DNA of 64,000 nucleotides from Bacillota bacterium (GTDB taxonomy: Bacteria > Bacillota > Bacilli > Paenibacillales > NBRC-103111). The translations under genes were made by a program, and so were the position numbers. The notes beneath the pieces were generated by a model. It was not told the DNA's origin. It did not search any database and was given only the letters and a program-made list of their open reading frames with translations. Below, piece after piece: positions 28,202-36,768 of the stretch; within the stretch, counting starts at the first letter, position 1, and the number at the start of each line of letters is the position of its first letter. The stretch is taken from assembly GCA_023386955.1 (NCBI GenBank), contig JAEWIS010000011.1, positions 22,694 to 86,693 of the forward strand. Direction: 5' to 3'.

Positions 28202-29134
28202 CTAGAACAGTGCGCTGTCCGAATCAACCCGGCGCACAATATAGTTAGTCAGCAGAATCAGAATAAAACCCACAGCAGATTGGAACAGGCCTACGGCAGC
28301 GGACATGCCAATGTCTCCAATTTGAATTAGGGAACGGTAAATATAGGTGTCAATAACATCTGTCGTCGCATACAAGGCTCCCGAATCCTGGGTTACATGA
28401 AAGAATAGCCCAAAGTCGGAACGGAAAATTTTGCCGATGTTCAGAGTCTGGATAATTACGATCAAGGGAATCAGGAAAGGCAGAATAATGTAGCGGAACT
28501 GCTGCCAGCGGGTAGCTCCATCCAGGGAGGCCGCTTCAAAGTAATCGGTATCGATGCCCATAAGACTGGCAAAATAAAATAGGCTGCCTTGACCCACCCC
28601 ATGCCACAGAACGGCAATGAGCAGAATAATGGGCCAAAACCGGGGCTCGGAATACCAATTTACCGGATTGCCGCCAAGCGCTTCTATCAGCTGGTTGACA
28701 ATCCCCCCCGACGGCTTCAGCAAGGAATAGAACAGGTACCCTACAATAACCATGGACAAAAAGCCGGGAATCAGAGTAACCGTTTGGTATACCTTGACGG
28801 CCTTCCTGCTGCGGATATAAAAACACATCATGGCAAAGGAAATGCTGCCCAAAAGTCCGGCGGCCATAAACAGGAAGTTCAAGCCCAGCGTGTTGCGAAT
28901 CGTCCGCCAGGCATCCGAGGATTTGAAGAAGAACTCGAAGTTCTTCAGTCCGATCCAGGGACTTCCCCAAATGCCTTTTAACACATTGAATTTTTCGAAG
29001 GCAATGATGATCCCACCCATTGGAATGTAGGAAAAAATGAACAGCAATCCAACAGCGGGAAGAGCCAGGATCAGAAACTGGAGATTGTCGAGTCTCCGGC
29101 TCGTCAGTGCTTTTCTAGTTTTGGTTTTCTCCAT
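28202..29134 (-). CDS. Carbohydrate ABC permease, LplB type
   Basis: 310-residue permease, first gene of the transport/processing operon 29134-23597 (probably continuing to 18287). It shows the GIIIAFEKFNVLKGIWGSPW block, six predicted membrane segments and the EAA loop EAASLDGATRWQQFRYIILP at about 200-219. AAGGAG lies 14 nt before the ATG, a rather long spacing. The 298-bp region separating it from the divergent response-regulator gene holds a cre-like site, so the operon is likely controlled both by carbon catabolite repression and by that regulator. It is a paralogue of 3210-4190. Confidence 0.92.
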   Translation of the reverse strand: MEKTKTRKALTSRRLDNLQFLILALPAVGLLFIFSYIPMGGIIIAFEKFNVLKGIWGSPWIGLKNFEFFFKSSDAWRTIRNTLGLNFLFMAAGLLGSISFAMMCFYIRSRKAVKVYQTVTLIPGFLSMVIVGYLFYSLLKPSGGIVNQLIEALGGNPVNWYSEPRFWPIILLIAVLWHGVGQGSLFYFASLMGIDTDYFEAASLDGATRWQQFRYIILPFLIPLIVIIQTLNIGKIFRSDFGLFFHVTQDSGALYATTDVIDTYIYRSLIQIGDIGMSAAVGLFQSAVGFILILLTNYIVRRVDSDSALF

Positions 29135-29188
29135 TACACCATCTTCTCTCCTTCAGATATCTGTTAGTGTGGTCTGGTATGCCACTAA

Positions 29189-29204
29189 TTGTAATCGCTT
29201 TCAG
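29189..29204. promoter_or_regulatory. cre-like (CcpA) operator
   Basis: TTGTAATCGCTTTCAG fits WTGNAANCGNWWNCAW at 15 of 16 positions. It lies 55 bp upstream of the permease start in the divergent intergenic region 29135-29432, a position suited to repress the sugar-transport operon when preferred carbon is present. Confidence 0.6.
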
Positions 29205-29367
29205 ATCTGTTCATCAAGGACACGATATTGCGTTTTAATGCTGTTATCTTGCCCAGTTCCCGATATCCAAGGAATACTCCGTCAGAAAAACCGGCAGCAT
29301 TTTGCTATTTAGGGACAGAAACTTGCGCATTGCCCAGAGAGGCAGGGACGGAATACAGTTGATATGC

Positions 29368-29403
29368 TATAATGATGGCGACATTAAGAAAGCGTTTTCT
29401 TAA
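29368..29403 (+). promoter_or_regulatory. Promoter with extended -10 and palindromic operator candidate for the regulator/kinase pair
   Basis: TATAAT at 29368-29373 preceded by TGC forms an extended -10; no good -35 is seen. Just downstream a palindrome (TTAAGAAA, spacer GCGT, TTTCTTAA; 29384-29403) covers the expected transcription start. It resembles a poor cre site (two mismatches) or another repressor operator. Confidence 0.5.
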
Positions 29404-29432
29404 CTCATTCTTGGTTCTACGAGGTGTGCGGA

Positions 29433-30686
29433 ATGTACAAATTAATCATTGCCGATGATGAGGAGATCATCCGCAGCGGGCTCAAGGATATCGTCAACTG
29501 GCAGAGGCTGGGCTTTGAAATTGCAGGAACGTTCGCAGACGGACGCGAGGTTATTGCCTTTCTGGAGGATAACCCCGTTGACGTGGTGCTGAGTGATATC
29601 AAAATGACCTTTGTCTCCGGCATGGAGGTAGCCCGGTACATCTTAGAACGTGAACTGCCAACCAAGGTGATGCTGATCAGCGGCTTTCAGGAATTGAATT
29701 TGGCCATGTCCGCCATTAAATTCAAGGTTCAGGATTATATATTGAAGCCAATCGATTTGGATGAACTGACGGCCGCTTTAAGGAAAATGCGGGAGCTGCT
29801 GGATAAGGAGGGCCGTTCACTCCAGGCTCAAGCCGGAGCCAACCTAATGGAGCATAGGCTCAGTGCTGTCAAGGATCATTTTTTTGACCGGCTGCTTGCG
29901 GGTTCTGTGGAAAAACAGGAGGATTTAGAGAGTTTATTCAATGTAGTTTATCCGGGACTCCGATTCCAACAATGTGCCTGCTTTTGCATCGAGCTTCTCA
30001 TGGAGGAGGATATACCTTTGCACGAGAAGCATTCTTTTCTGGCGGACGGTGGTTTCCTCAAAGCCTGCCATAGCTTTGACGGTGCAGATTCTACAATAGA
30101 CTATCACTTCACTTCAAAGGATAATAAACTGTTTCTCGTCACAGGTCTGAGCTTGGACAATCCCTCGGCAGAGGATATGCTGAAGCATGTGAATACCTGG
30201 GGCAGCCGTCTTGCCGCTTACCTGGTCCGGATGTTTCCTGACCGGCTCTTTTCCCTCCAAGCGCCGCGTCTTTTCAACGGGATTCCTGCTCTCTTGGAGA
30301 ATCTGGCATGCCTGTCTGATGAAGGCGTTTCTGCGGAGCCGGATGTCATCGAGCAGGCCCGGCAGTATATCGTGGAGCATATTACAGAACCCCTCTCCCT
30401 GGAGGAGCTGGCAGAGCGCTTCTACCTGAGCCCGTATTATTTCAGCCGGATGTTCAAGGCCAGAACCGGTGAGAACCTGATTGATTTCATGATCCGCTAT
30501 AAGATGGAAAAAGCCATGGAGCTTCTGAAAAATCCCCGGTATAAGGTATATGAGGTCAGTCACATGGTGGGTTATAAAAGCGAGCGTTATTTTTCTAAAA
30601 CCTTCAAGAATTATACAGGCTTCACGCCCCATGCTTACCGTTCACGACTTCTGGCCGGACGGGGACCGGAAGGTAGCAAACCATGA
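29433..30686 (+). CDS. Response regulator, YesN type (REC plus AraC HTH)
   Basis: 417-residue cytoplasmic regulator. The N-terminal receiver domain (about 1-120) has the acidic pair in ADDEE, the phospho-acceptor Asp near residue 54 in VLSDIKM and the Lys in YILKPID near 104. The last 100 residues form an AraC-type DNA-binding domain (LSLEELAERFYLSPYYFSRM; VGYKSERYFSKTFKNYTG). The start chosen is ATG 29433, with GAGGTG about 7 nt upstream; GTG 29424 would consume that site. Its stop overlaps the kinase start as ATGA, so the pair is translationally coupled, with regulator before kinase, the reverse of the usual YesM-YesN order. It is divergent from the sugar transport operon, which is its probable target. 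Confidence 0.93.
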   Translation: MYKLIIADDEEIIRSGLKDIVNWQRLGFEIAGTFADGREVIAFLEDNPVDVVLSDIKMTFVSGMEVARYILERELPTKVMLISGFQELNLAMSAIKFKVQDYILKPIDLDELTAALRKMRELLDKEGRSLQAQAGANLMEHRLSAVKDHFFDRLLAGSVEKQEDLESLFNVVYPGLRFQQCACFCIELLMEEDIPLHEKHSFLADGGFLKACHSFDGADSTIDYHFTSKDNKLFLVTGLSLDNPSAEDMLKHVNTWGSRLAAYLVRMFPDRLFSLQAPRLFNGIPALLENLACLSDEGVSAEPDVIEQARQYIVEHITEPLSLEELAERFYLSPYYFSRMFKARTGENLIDFMIRYKMEKAMELLKNPRYKVYEVSHMVGYKSERYFSKTFKNYTGFTPHAYRSRLLAGRGPEGSKP

Positions 30687-32461
30687 TCCCGGGTTTGGCT
30701 GGAATCATGCGGCGGCTGAAGGAGCGGGGCTTCGGCACAATTTTCTTCCGCAATTTGGCACTGCTTTCCGTCCTTATCGTGCTTCCGATTGTACTGGTAG
30801 CGGGTGTGGCGGCCCTCTCCTTCTCCGCCTTCATCAAGAGCGAAATCATTTCCTACAGCTACAAGTCCGTACAGGGCTACAAGGATCTGACCGAATCCAT
30901 GATCGCCGACTATATGGTTCAATCCCACTATCTGAGTAATGATTCCGATATTGAGCTGTTTCTGCTGCGCAAAAGAGGTGAAGAGGCCTACTATGACCGC
31001 AATGCAATATTTAAATCTATCGCTGCTCAAATGAGCATAAAAGATTATCTGGACAGCATTTATATCTATTCCAATAAAAGCGGAGCACTCATCTCCAATT
31101 ATGGGGAAAGCGACTACAGTGTTTTTTTCGACCATAGCTGGATGGAGGAATACCAGTCCAACACCATCCCCGGCCGGTTCTGGTGCACCTTCCGGACAGG
31201 CTTGAACAATCAGAATCAGCCTACTCCCATGCTGTCCATTTATAAAGCCTTGGGTACCCTGAATGACAATCAGGGTGTGATTGTGTTTAATATCAACTTT
31301 GGGAAATTCTCCAAGCAGTTTGCCGGGCAGCGGGAGGCCAATGACACTGCGCTGCTTCTTGTGGATGCCAACAGCAAGGTGCTGGCAGACATCTGGAGGG
31401 AAGGTCCTCCGGATATTCCCTCTGGAGTTTTGGCCGGTCTGGATGAAGGCCGTTCCTATATGGAATCCGGCAGCGCTATTTATTATAAGGAGCCGTTACG
31501 CTACACGGATTGGCAGTACATCCTCCAGGTTTCCAAATCCATGTACCATCAAAGCGTCCGCTCCCTTCAAGGGTGGATGCTGCTCATTCTTGCATTGTGG
31601 CTTATGGCAACAGTGGTTATCGCCATCTTAATCTCCCGGCGGATTTACCGGCCCGTCCGCAAAATCCTCGGTGCTGTGGGGGCCTTCGTCCCGCTTGCCG
31701 AGGAGAACCCTTCACTGCAAAAGGATGAGGAGGCCTTTATCATCCATACCATCCAGAAGGTGCTTAAAGAAAACGAATCCGCCGGCGAGCAGCTGGCAAA
31801 GCGGATTGCCATGCTGAAAAAAGCCCAATCCATCGCTCTCCAATCCCAGATCAATCCCCACTTCCTGCATAACACTCTGGATACCATAAACTGGTCGGCC
31901 ATGCGGCTGACGGGAGGCAAAAATGAAACCTCCACTATGATTAATCAATTAGCGGCTATGCTGCGGTATTCTCTAGAAAACGCCGATGCTCTGGTTCCGC
32001 TGGAGAAGGAATTGAAGCATATTCACACTTATCTGGATCTTCAGAAGCACCGGTATCAAAACAAATTCGAGGTAGAGTGGGACATTGCCGATGAGGTGAG
32101 GGGCTGTCTGGTGATCCGGATTATGCTGCAGCCCGTACTGGAGAATGCCATCTATCATGGCGTCAAGCCTCTGGAGGATAATGGACGCATCCAAATATCC
32201 GCACGAAAAAATGGGGAGAATCTGGAGATAAAGGTGAAGGATTCCGGGGTGGGCATGAGCCAGCAGAAGCTGCATAAACTGATTTCCCTCATGCAGGAAG
32301 CGGATATCCGGGAAAAGGCCCATTTGGGTATTCCCAATGTGAACCAACGCATCCGGCTGTTCTTCGGAGCAGAATACGGCATTTCCCTTTCCTCCAAGGA
32401 GCAGCAGGGCACGGAAGTGTTGATCCGTTTGCCATACACCGAGGGCTCATTAATAGAGTGA
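30683..32461 (+). CDS. Sensor histidine kinase, YesM type
   Basis: 592-residue membrane kinase. A first membrane segment spans about residues 26-50 and a second about 293-315 (LLILALWLMATVVIAILIS). Between them lies an extracellular sensor of about 240 residues. After the second segment come HAMP, then the His_kinase motif SQINPHFLHNTLDTI with the phospho-accepting His near residue 393, and the ATP-binding N and G boxes (LENAIYHGV; KDSGVGMS). Paired with the overlapping response regulator gene, it should detect a sugar or sugar-loaded binding protein and activate the divergent transport operon. The start ATG overlaps the regulator stop. Confidence 0.93.
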   Translation: MIPGLAGIMRRLKERGFGTIFFRNLALLSVLIVLPIVLVAGVAALSFSAFIKSEIISYSYKSVQGYKDLTESMIADYMVQSHYLSNDSDIELFLLRKRGEEAYYDRNAIFKSIAAQMSIKDYLDSIYIYSNKSGALISNYGESDYSVFFDHSWMEEYQSNTIPGRFWCTFRTGLNNQNQPTPMLSIYKALGTLNDNQGVIVFNINFGKFSKQFAGQREANDTALLLVDANSKVLADIWREGPPDIPSGVLAGLDEGRSYMESGSAIYYKEPLRYTDWQYILQVSKSMYHQSVRSLQGWMLLILALWLMATVVIAILISRRIYRPVRKILGAVGAFVPLAEENPSLQKDEEAFIIHTIQKVLKENESAGEQLAKRIAMLKKAQSIALQSQINPHFLHNTLDTINWSAMRLTGGKNETSTMINQLAAMLRYSLENADALVPLEKELKHIHTYLDLQKHRYQNKFEVEWDIADEVRGCLVIRIMLQPVLENAIYHGVKPLEDNGRIQISARKNGENLEIKVKDSGVGMSQQKLHKLISLMQEADIREKAHLGIPNVNQRIRLFFGAEYGISLSSKEQQGTEVLIRLPYTEGSLIE

Positions 32462-32528
32462 GAGGCTGTGCCGCAAGCGCTCCGAAGAAAATAGCCTCTC
32501 CGTTGCTGTGCATGTTTGCCTTCCGCTC

Positions 32529-32711
32529 TAACGGAACTATATGACGCTTAGGAGTCAATAGTTGATGATTTTTTGCGCTAACGGAACCCAGAGACGCTTA
32601 GCGCGAGAAAGTGGGAGTGATATCCGCCGCCAGCTCCTTTAAGAGCCTCTCCGTTCCGTTAGCGCCGGTTTTCCTGCAATTTTGCCCGCTAAGTGCCGCA
32701 GAGTTCCGTTA
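32529..32711. repeat. Cluster of four 23-bp repeats, two direct and two inverted
   Basis: The element TAACGGAAC-n5-G-n-C-n-CTTAG occurs at 32529-32551 and 32579-32601 on the plus strand and inverted at about 32638-32661 and 32689-32711. An equivalent cluster lies at 53125-53307. The arrangement makes the whole block roughly palindromic. It occupies most of 32462-32760, which has no gene. Confidence 0.75.
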
Positions 32712-32763
32712 CAGAAAAGCAGTTTTCCTTGACACCCTATAACGGGAAATCCGGCGTTTGTAC

Positions 32764-32791
32764 AAAAAAAGAGGCCCCAAAACCGGGCCTC
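32764..32791 (-). terminator. Rho-independent terminator of the stalk-domain protein gene
   Basis: On the minus strand GAGGCCC, a GGTTTTG-containing loop and GGGCCTC are followed by seven T, starting 18 bp past the stop codon. Confidence 0.88.
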
Positions 32792-32809
32792 TTCCTTGTC
32801 GTGTTATCG

Positions 32810-33889
32810 TTATTCCGCTACATAATCAATGGCTGTATCAATGCCGATCATGTTCAGCTTGGCGTCCCAGGTGACGCCGATATTAAAGGCCTTGGCAATG
32901 TCCCGGAGTTTGAAGTAGTTGTTGCCGTTAATGTTGTAGGCGCCAAGCTCCAGCTTTTTACCATTGAGCATCAATGCGGAGCTGCTGGGAACAGCCTGTT
33001 GGTTTCCGGTCACGCCGGAGGCTTCCAGTTCGCCGCCAACCGCGGTATAAGCGGCTTCTGCTTTCAGGCTGATCGCATTGCTGGCTGCATCAAAACCCAC
33101 CTCGAATTGTTTGCCGGAGCCATTGATTGCTTTAGCCAAATCACGGAGCTTGAAGTAGTTGTTGCCGTCGATGTTATACGCCTCAAAAGCAACCTCCTTG
33201 CCGTTGACCATTACCTTGGAGGCGGTGGGAACCGCGGCGGCCGGCTTCAGCTCCGGTTTGTTCGCAGGTTCCTGCACAGGTTCTTTAGCAGGTTCTTTAG
33301 CAGGCTCTTTAGCAGGTTCCTTCGCAGGCTCTTGGGCCGGTTCCTTCGTTGGCTCCGCTGCCGGCTGCCCGCCTGTTTCATCCGCCCAGGTCAGCTGTAC
33401 AAAAAAGCTCTTTTTGTCGGCTCCTGGTTTGGCGGCATAAGCGATTTCATAAACGCCGTTCTGCTCCAGAACGGCAAAGTTGCCGGCGGACATAAAGTAT
33501 TCACCGGATTCCGGAAGCTTAGTCGTATATTTCGGGAAATCATCGTCTGTTTTGACGACATAATACTTCTCCATGAATTCCAACTCTTGGCCTTTGCCCA
33601 ATTCAAGCTTCCCGTCCTTCAGCACAGCCTCCGGATAAAAGGTGATGCCCTGGTAACCATAATCGTCATATCCGTCGAAGAAAATGGAGCTCGACGAGTT
33701 AATGTGAATGAGATCTGCAGTTCCATTAACTTTTTCCTTACCGACCACAGAGTGAATCGTAATCTCCTGATTATCGGAAACGCTTACAACCGTGCTCTCG
33801 TCCTCTGCAAAAGCAGGCACCACAGCAAATACTGACATCACTACCGCTACCAACAGGGACAACGACATTCGTTTGGGGCTAAATCTCAT
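32810..33889 (-). CDS. Secreted stalk-domain (copper-amine-oxidase-N-like) protein
   Basis: 359-residue exported protein of unknown function. A signal peptide occupies residues 1-28 (ends AFAED). An N-terminal beta-rich domain follows (30-165), then a low-complexity linker of about ten Glu-Pro-Ala-Lys-type units (about 178-210) that probably spans the wall. Two copies of the stalk/PF07833-like unit (NNYFKLRDLAKA at about 240 and NNYFKLRDIAKA at about 330) form the C-terminus. Such proteins are abundant in Paenibacillus and are not oxidases. GGAGG precedes the ATG by 7 nt. It is a single-gene unit with its own terminator. Confidence 0.82.
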   Translation of the reverse strand: MRFSPKRMSLSLLVAVVMSVFAVVPAFAEDESTVVSVSDNQEITIHSVVGKEKVNGTADLIHINSSSSIFFDGYDDYGYQGITFYPEAVLKDGKLELGKGQELEFMEKYYVVKTDDDFPKYTTKLPESGEYFMSAGNFAVLEQNGVYEIAYAAKPGADKKSFFVQLTWADETGGQPAAEPTKEPAQEPAKEPAKEPAKEPAKEPVQEPANKPELKPAAAVPTASKVMVNGKEVAFEAYNIDGNNYFKLRDLAKAINGSGKQFEVGFDAASNAISLKAEAAYTAVGGELEASGVTGNQQAVPSSSALMLNGKKLELGAYNINGNNYFKLRDIAKAFNIGVTWDAKLNMIGIDTAIDYVAE

Positions 33890-34044
33890 TTCTCATCCTC
33901 CATACGGTTAAATTTTCCAATCCTTTATTCCCTTCCATTATATAAGAAAAATGTTAACTGATCTATCTATAAAATTCCATTTTGTCTAATCTTCCAACAT
34001 ATTTCTACATTTCATCCAACGGAATTCGCCATCTGCAAACAAAA

Positions 34045-34070
34045 GCAAAAGAGGCGCCTGAATAGGCGCC
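34045..34070 (-). terminator. Rho-independent terminator of the MFS transporter gene
   Basis: On the minus strand GGCGCC, a six-base loop and GGCGCC lead into TCTTTTGCTTTTG. The T tract is short but it sits 22 bp past the stop. Confidence 0.7.
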
Positions 34071-34092
34071 CCAAATATGCGTAATGCCCAGG

Positions 34093-35355
34093 TCAAGCTT
34101 TCGGCTTTGGCCAGAAAAACCCCCGGAACAGCACACCCGCCACACCAATGGCGGCAATCACCAGCCCCAGGATGAAGAAGATGCGGGCTGGTCCTGCCAT
34201 CTGTACCATCCCTCCACCAAGCAGAGGAGCTGCAATCATGACGAACCCCAAAACGGTGCTTTGGATACCGAATACCCGTCCGGTCATATGCGGCGGCGTT
34301 TCCTTCTGCAGGCAATAATGGAAGGTGACCATAAACATGCCGTTCCCAAGTCCCAATACAAACCCCAATGCTAGTACAGGCAGGATAGAGCTGCCCACCG
34401 GAAGCAAACCCAGTCCTCCGATTGACGATCCGATGAGCATATATCCCCCGCCCAGCTTCCAGCCATAACCGCCCGGACTATTCCGCTTGCTCAGAATGGT
34501 AATGATCAGAACTGCGCCTGCACCCGCAGCCGCCACCATCCAGCCCAGCATAGCCTCCTGGTCCGGGGCGATCATCCGAAACAGACTGGTAAATTGAAAA
34601 TCCACCAATTGAATGGCCATCGATCCTGCCAAGCCGAACAGCATCGTAAACAACAGCAGCCTGCTGCGGAAAATAAAGCTCCACCCTTCCTTCCACATGG
34701 CTTTCAGGGTTTGTTTTTCCCCAGTGGGGTCATCTTCCTTAGCCCCGGTGTTGGCCTGAGCAGCCTCCGCATTCCGGACAGTAAACAAAAGACCGTAGGA
34801 GCCGATCCGGAAGCAGGCACAGAGCAGAATGCACCATTGAGGGGACAAAAAGGACAACGCAAGTCCGCCAAGGAGCGGACCGGCCAGCTTTGAGCCCTGA
34901 TTGACGATTCCGTTCAGGGAGGTGGCCTGCAGCAGCTGGTCCTCCCTGACCAGACGGCGGGTGAGAGCCTGCTGCGCCGGCACATTCAAGGTAGAGACTG
35001 CCGCACGAAGAGCGATTACCGGAAGCAGCCACGCCATATTCGGCGCCAGCAGGATGAGCAGGGTCAGCACCGCCGTTGTCAAATCACAAATCCGCATCAG
35101 CTTCAGCTTGTTCAATTTGTCTGCAGCCACACCCGCGGCAGAGCCCAGCAGAATGCCGGGCAGGGCGATGGCTACGGGAATCAGAGCCAGCATCAGCGGG
35201 CTTACCTGCCACCGGTACCCGACCAGTACCTGAATGGCCAATACATCGAACCAATCGCCGAAGGCCGCCGCCGCGTAGGCGCTGTAAACCCGCACATACA
35301 CCTTGTTGCGCAGCAGGCTTGCGGCCGGTTTCTCTTGCTGTAAAACCAATGACAT
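34093..35355 (-). CDS. MFS transporter (probable drug/solute exporter)
   Basis: 420-residue membrane protein with about 12 predicted hydrophobic segments and the MFS_3-type pattern (AAFGDWFDVLAIQVLVGY near the start, AADKLNKLKLMRICD loop after segment 2, ARLNVPAQQALTRR-like loop). Relatives include macrolide-type and multidrug exporters, but no substrate can be assigned. It follows the winged-helix regulator gene by about 105 bp on the same strand, suggesting that the regulator controls it. The start is ATG 35355 with GGAGAAG about 8 nt upstream. Confidence 0.85.
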   Translation of the reverse strand: MSLVLQQEKPAASLLRNKVYVRVYSAYAAAAFGDWFDVLAIQVLVGYRWQVSPLMLALIPVAIALPGILLGSAAGVAADKLNKLKLMRICDLTTAVLTLLILLAPNMAWLLPVIALRAAVSTLNVPAQQALTRRLVREDQLLQATSLNGIVNQGSKLAGPLLGGLALSFLSPQWCILLCACFRIGSYGLLFTVRNAEAAQANTGAKEDDPTGEKQTLKAMWKEGWSFIFRSRLLLFTMLFGLAGSMAIQLVDFQFTSLFRMIAPDQEAMLGWMVAAAGAGAVLIITILSKRNSPGGYGWKLGGGYMLIGSSIGGLGLLPVGSSILPVLALGFVLGLGNGMFMVTFHYCLQKETPPHMTGRVFGIQSTVLGFVMIAAPLLGGGMVQMAGPARIFFILGLVIAAIGVAGVLFRGFFWPKPKA

Positions 35356-35460
35356 CGTCTTCTCCTCCGCATCCCAATAAAATCACTTTCCCCAATGAAT
35401 GAGGCTATGATCTTATCCTAGCGTTGGAATGTCAGAGGATTATCAGAGGTGCTGTGGCCA

Positions 35461-36627
35461 TTACCGCAAAGCTTGCTGCATAGACGAATCCAGGGTCTGA
35501 AGCAGCTCATTCCCCATAAATCGCTCAAAAAAAGCATCATACATGCTTTTGTATTTGAAATAGAGTTTTTCGTCCATCCCAAATCTCTCCACATAATGGA
35601 CAATCCGGTGCAAAGCATGAAGCTGCAGCGGGACGAATCCGCTTTTCTCCAAAATAGCCAGCCCTTCATCCAAATAACGTTCGGCATCCTGATGCTTGCG
35701 CTGCCTCAGCTTCCACAATCCCGTAGCAATCCGGAAGCCCCCCATTTCCCGCAAATAAGGCTTTTCAACCAATATGGAGGTTTCCAATCGGGCTGCCAGC
35801 TGTTCAATCACAGCATCCCCGCTCTCTGCTACGATATGGGCAAACATTAGCGTAATAATCGCATATGGAAGAAAGGTGGAATAGTCCGGGTGTTCGGAAA
35901 TGAATTGCTCCGTCAGCCTAAGCCGTTCCATAGCCTTCTCTATGTATCCGTCCAAAATGTATAAATCCACTATATTGAGAATTTCAAGCTCCGTGTGATG
36001 GTTTACAGGAAGGAGCCCCCGTTCAAGCACCGTCTCGCAGTATGCCATTCTTTGGCCCGAATCGCCGGTATACATATAGAAAAGAAGCAGGAAATAGAAG
36101 CGCGACTTCCAGGGATACTCCTCCGTCCGGAGCAGCCATTCCACATCCCCCTGGACAAAATGGAGATAAACCGCATAAAACGGGTCCAGCTCATAACCCA
36201 ATACATCCTGCTGTCTGGCCAGGATCATCATGGAGCGGCCTTGGCCGTAGGTATGATACTTGCCGAATACATTCCGCATCGCCTGGTTCAAAGCCGGATC
36301 ACGGGCGGCAGGAACCGTATCGTGCAAGCCTGTTTGTTCCTTCAAAACCAGACTGTAGCCCTGGCCCCGGACCGTCCGGATTTCCAGGCCGTGCAGCACG
36401 GACAGCTTCTTCCGAAGCCGGTACACATGGTCATCCACCGTCCGTTCCACGGGATACTCCATGGGCCATACCTGATCCAACAGCTGCTCCCGGCTATAGG
36501 CGCGCCCCTGATGCGAATAGAGAAACGCCAGCAGCGCATATTCCTTGGGAAGCAGCCGGATGGTCAGGCCCTCCGCCTCTACCTGGTACTGGACTTCATC
36601 AAAGCTCAAATGCATAATTGCACCCAA
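35461..36627 (-). CDS. Winged-helix regulator with C-terminal helical repeat region
   Basis: 388-residue protein. Residues about 10-100 form an OmpR/PhoB-type winged helix (LLPKEYALLAFLYSHQGRAY; ERTVDDHVYRLRKKL; IRTVRGQGYSLV). There is no receiver domain before it. The remaining 280 residues are predominantly helical with TPR-like character (YLDEGLAILEKSGF) and may sense a ligand or partner, as in SARP-like regulators. The start chosen is TTG 36627, 6 nt after GAGG; ATG at 36615 lacks a site. It sits just upstream of an MFS transporter gene, so regulation of export in response to a small molecule is inferred. Confidence 0.75.
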   Translation of the reverse strand: MGAIMHLSFDEVQYQVEAEGLTIRLLPKEYALLAFLYSHQGRAYSREQLLDQVWPMEYPVERTVDDHVYRLRKKLSVLHGLEIRTVRGQGYSLVLKEQTGLHDTVPAARDPALNQAMRNVFGKYHTYGQGRSMMILARQQDVLGYELDPFYAVYLHFVQGDVEWLLRTEEYPWKSRFYFLLLFYMYTGDSGQRMAYCETVLERGLLPVNHHTELEILNIVDLYILDGYIEKAMERLRLTEQFISEHPDYSTFLPYAIITLMFAHIVAESGDAVIEQLAARLETSILVEKPYLREMGGFRIATGLWKLRQRKHQDAERYLDEGLAILEKSGFVPLQLHALHRIVHYVERFGMDEKLYFKYKSMYDAFFERFMGNELLQTLDSSMQQALR

Positions 36628-36734
36628 ATTGCTGCCTCATAGTCGTTATTCTAGCTCCTTCGCGGCTATCAAAATGTCCTGGATTTCCTCCAATCGATTT
36701 CACAGCTACGAATAGAAGGTTTGATCCATACTCC

Positions 36735-36740
36735 ATTATA
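36735..36740 (-). promoter_or_regulatory. Possible -10 box for the winged-helix/MFS operon
   Basis: TATAAT reads on the minus strand about 108 bp before the regulator start, within the gap after the xylH-like gene. No convincing -35 is visible, so the call is weak. Confidence 0.3.
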
Positions 36741-36768
36741 TCCAATTTTCACTGAAACGACAGGTCTG

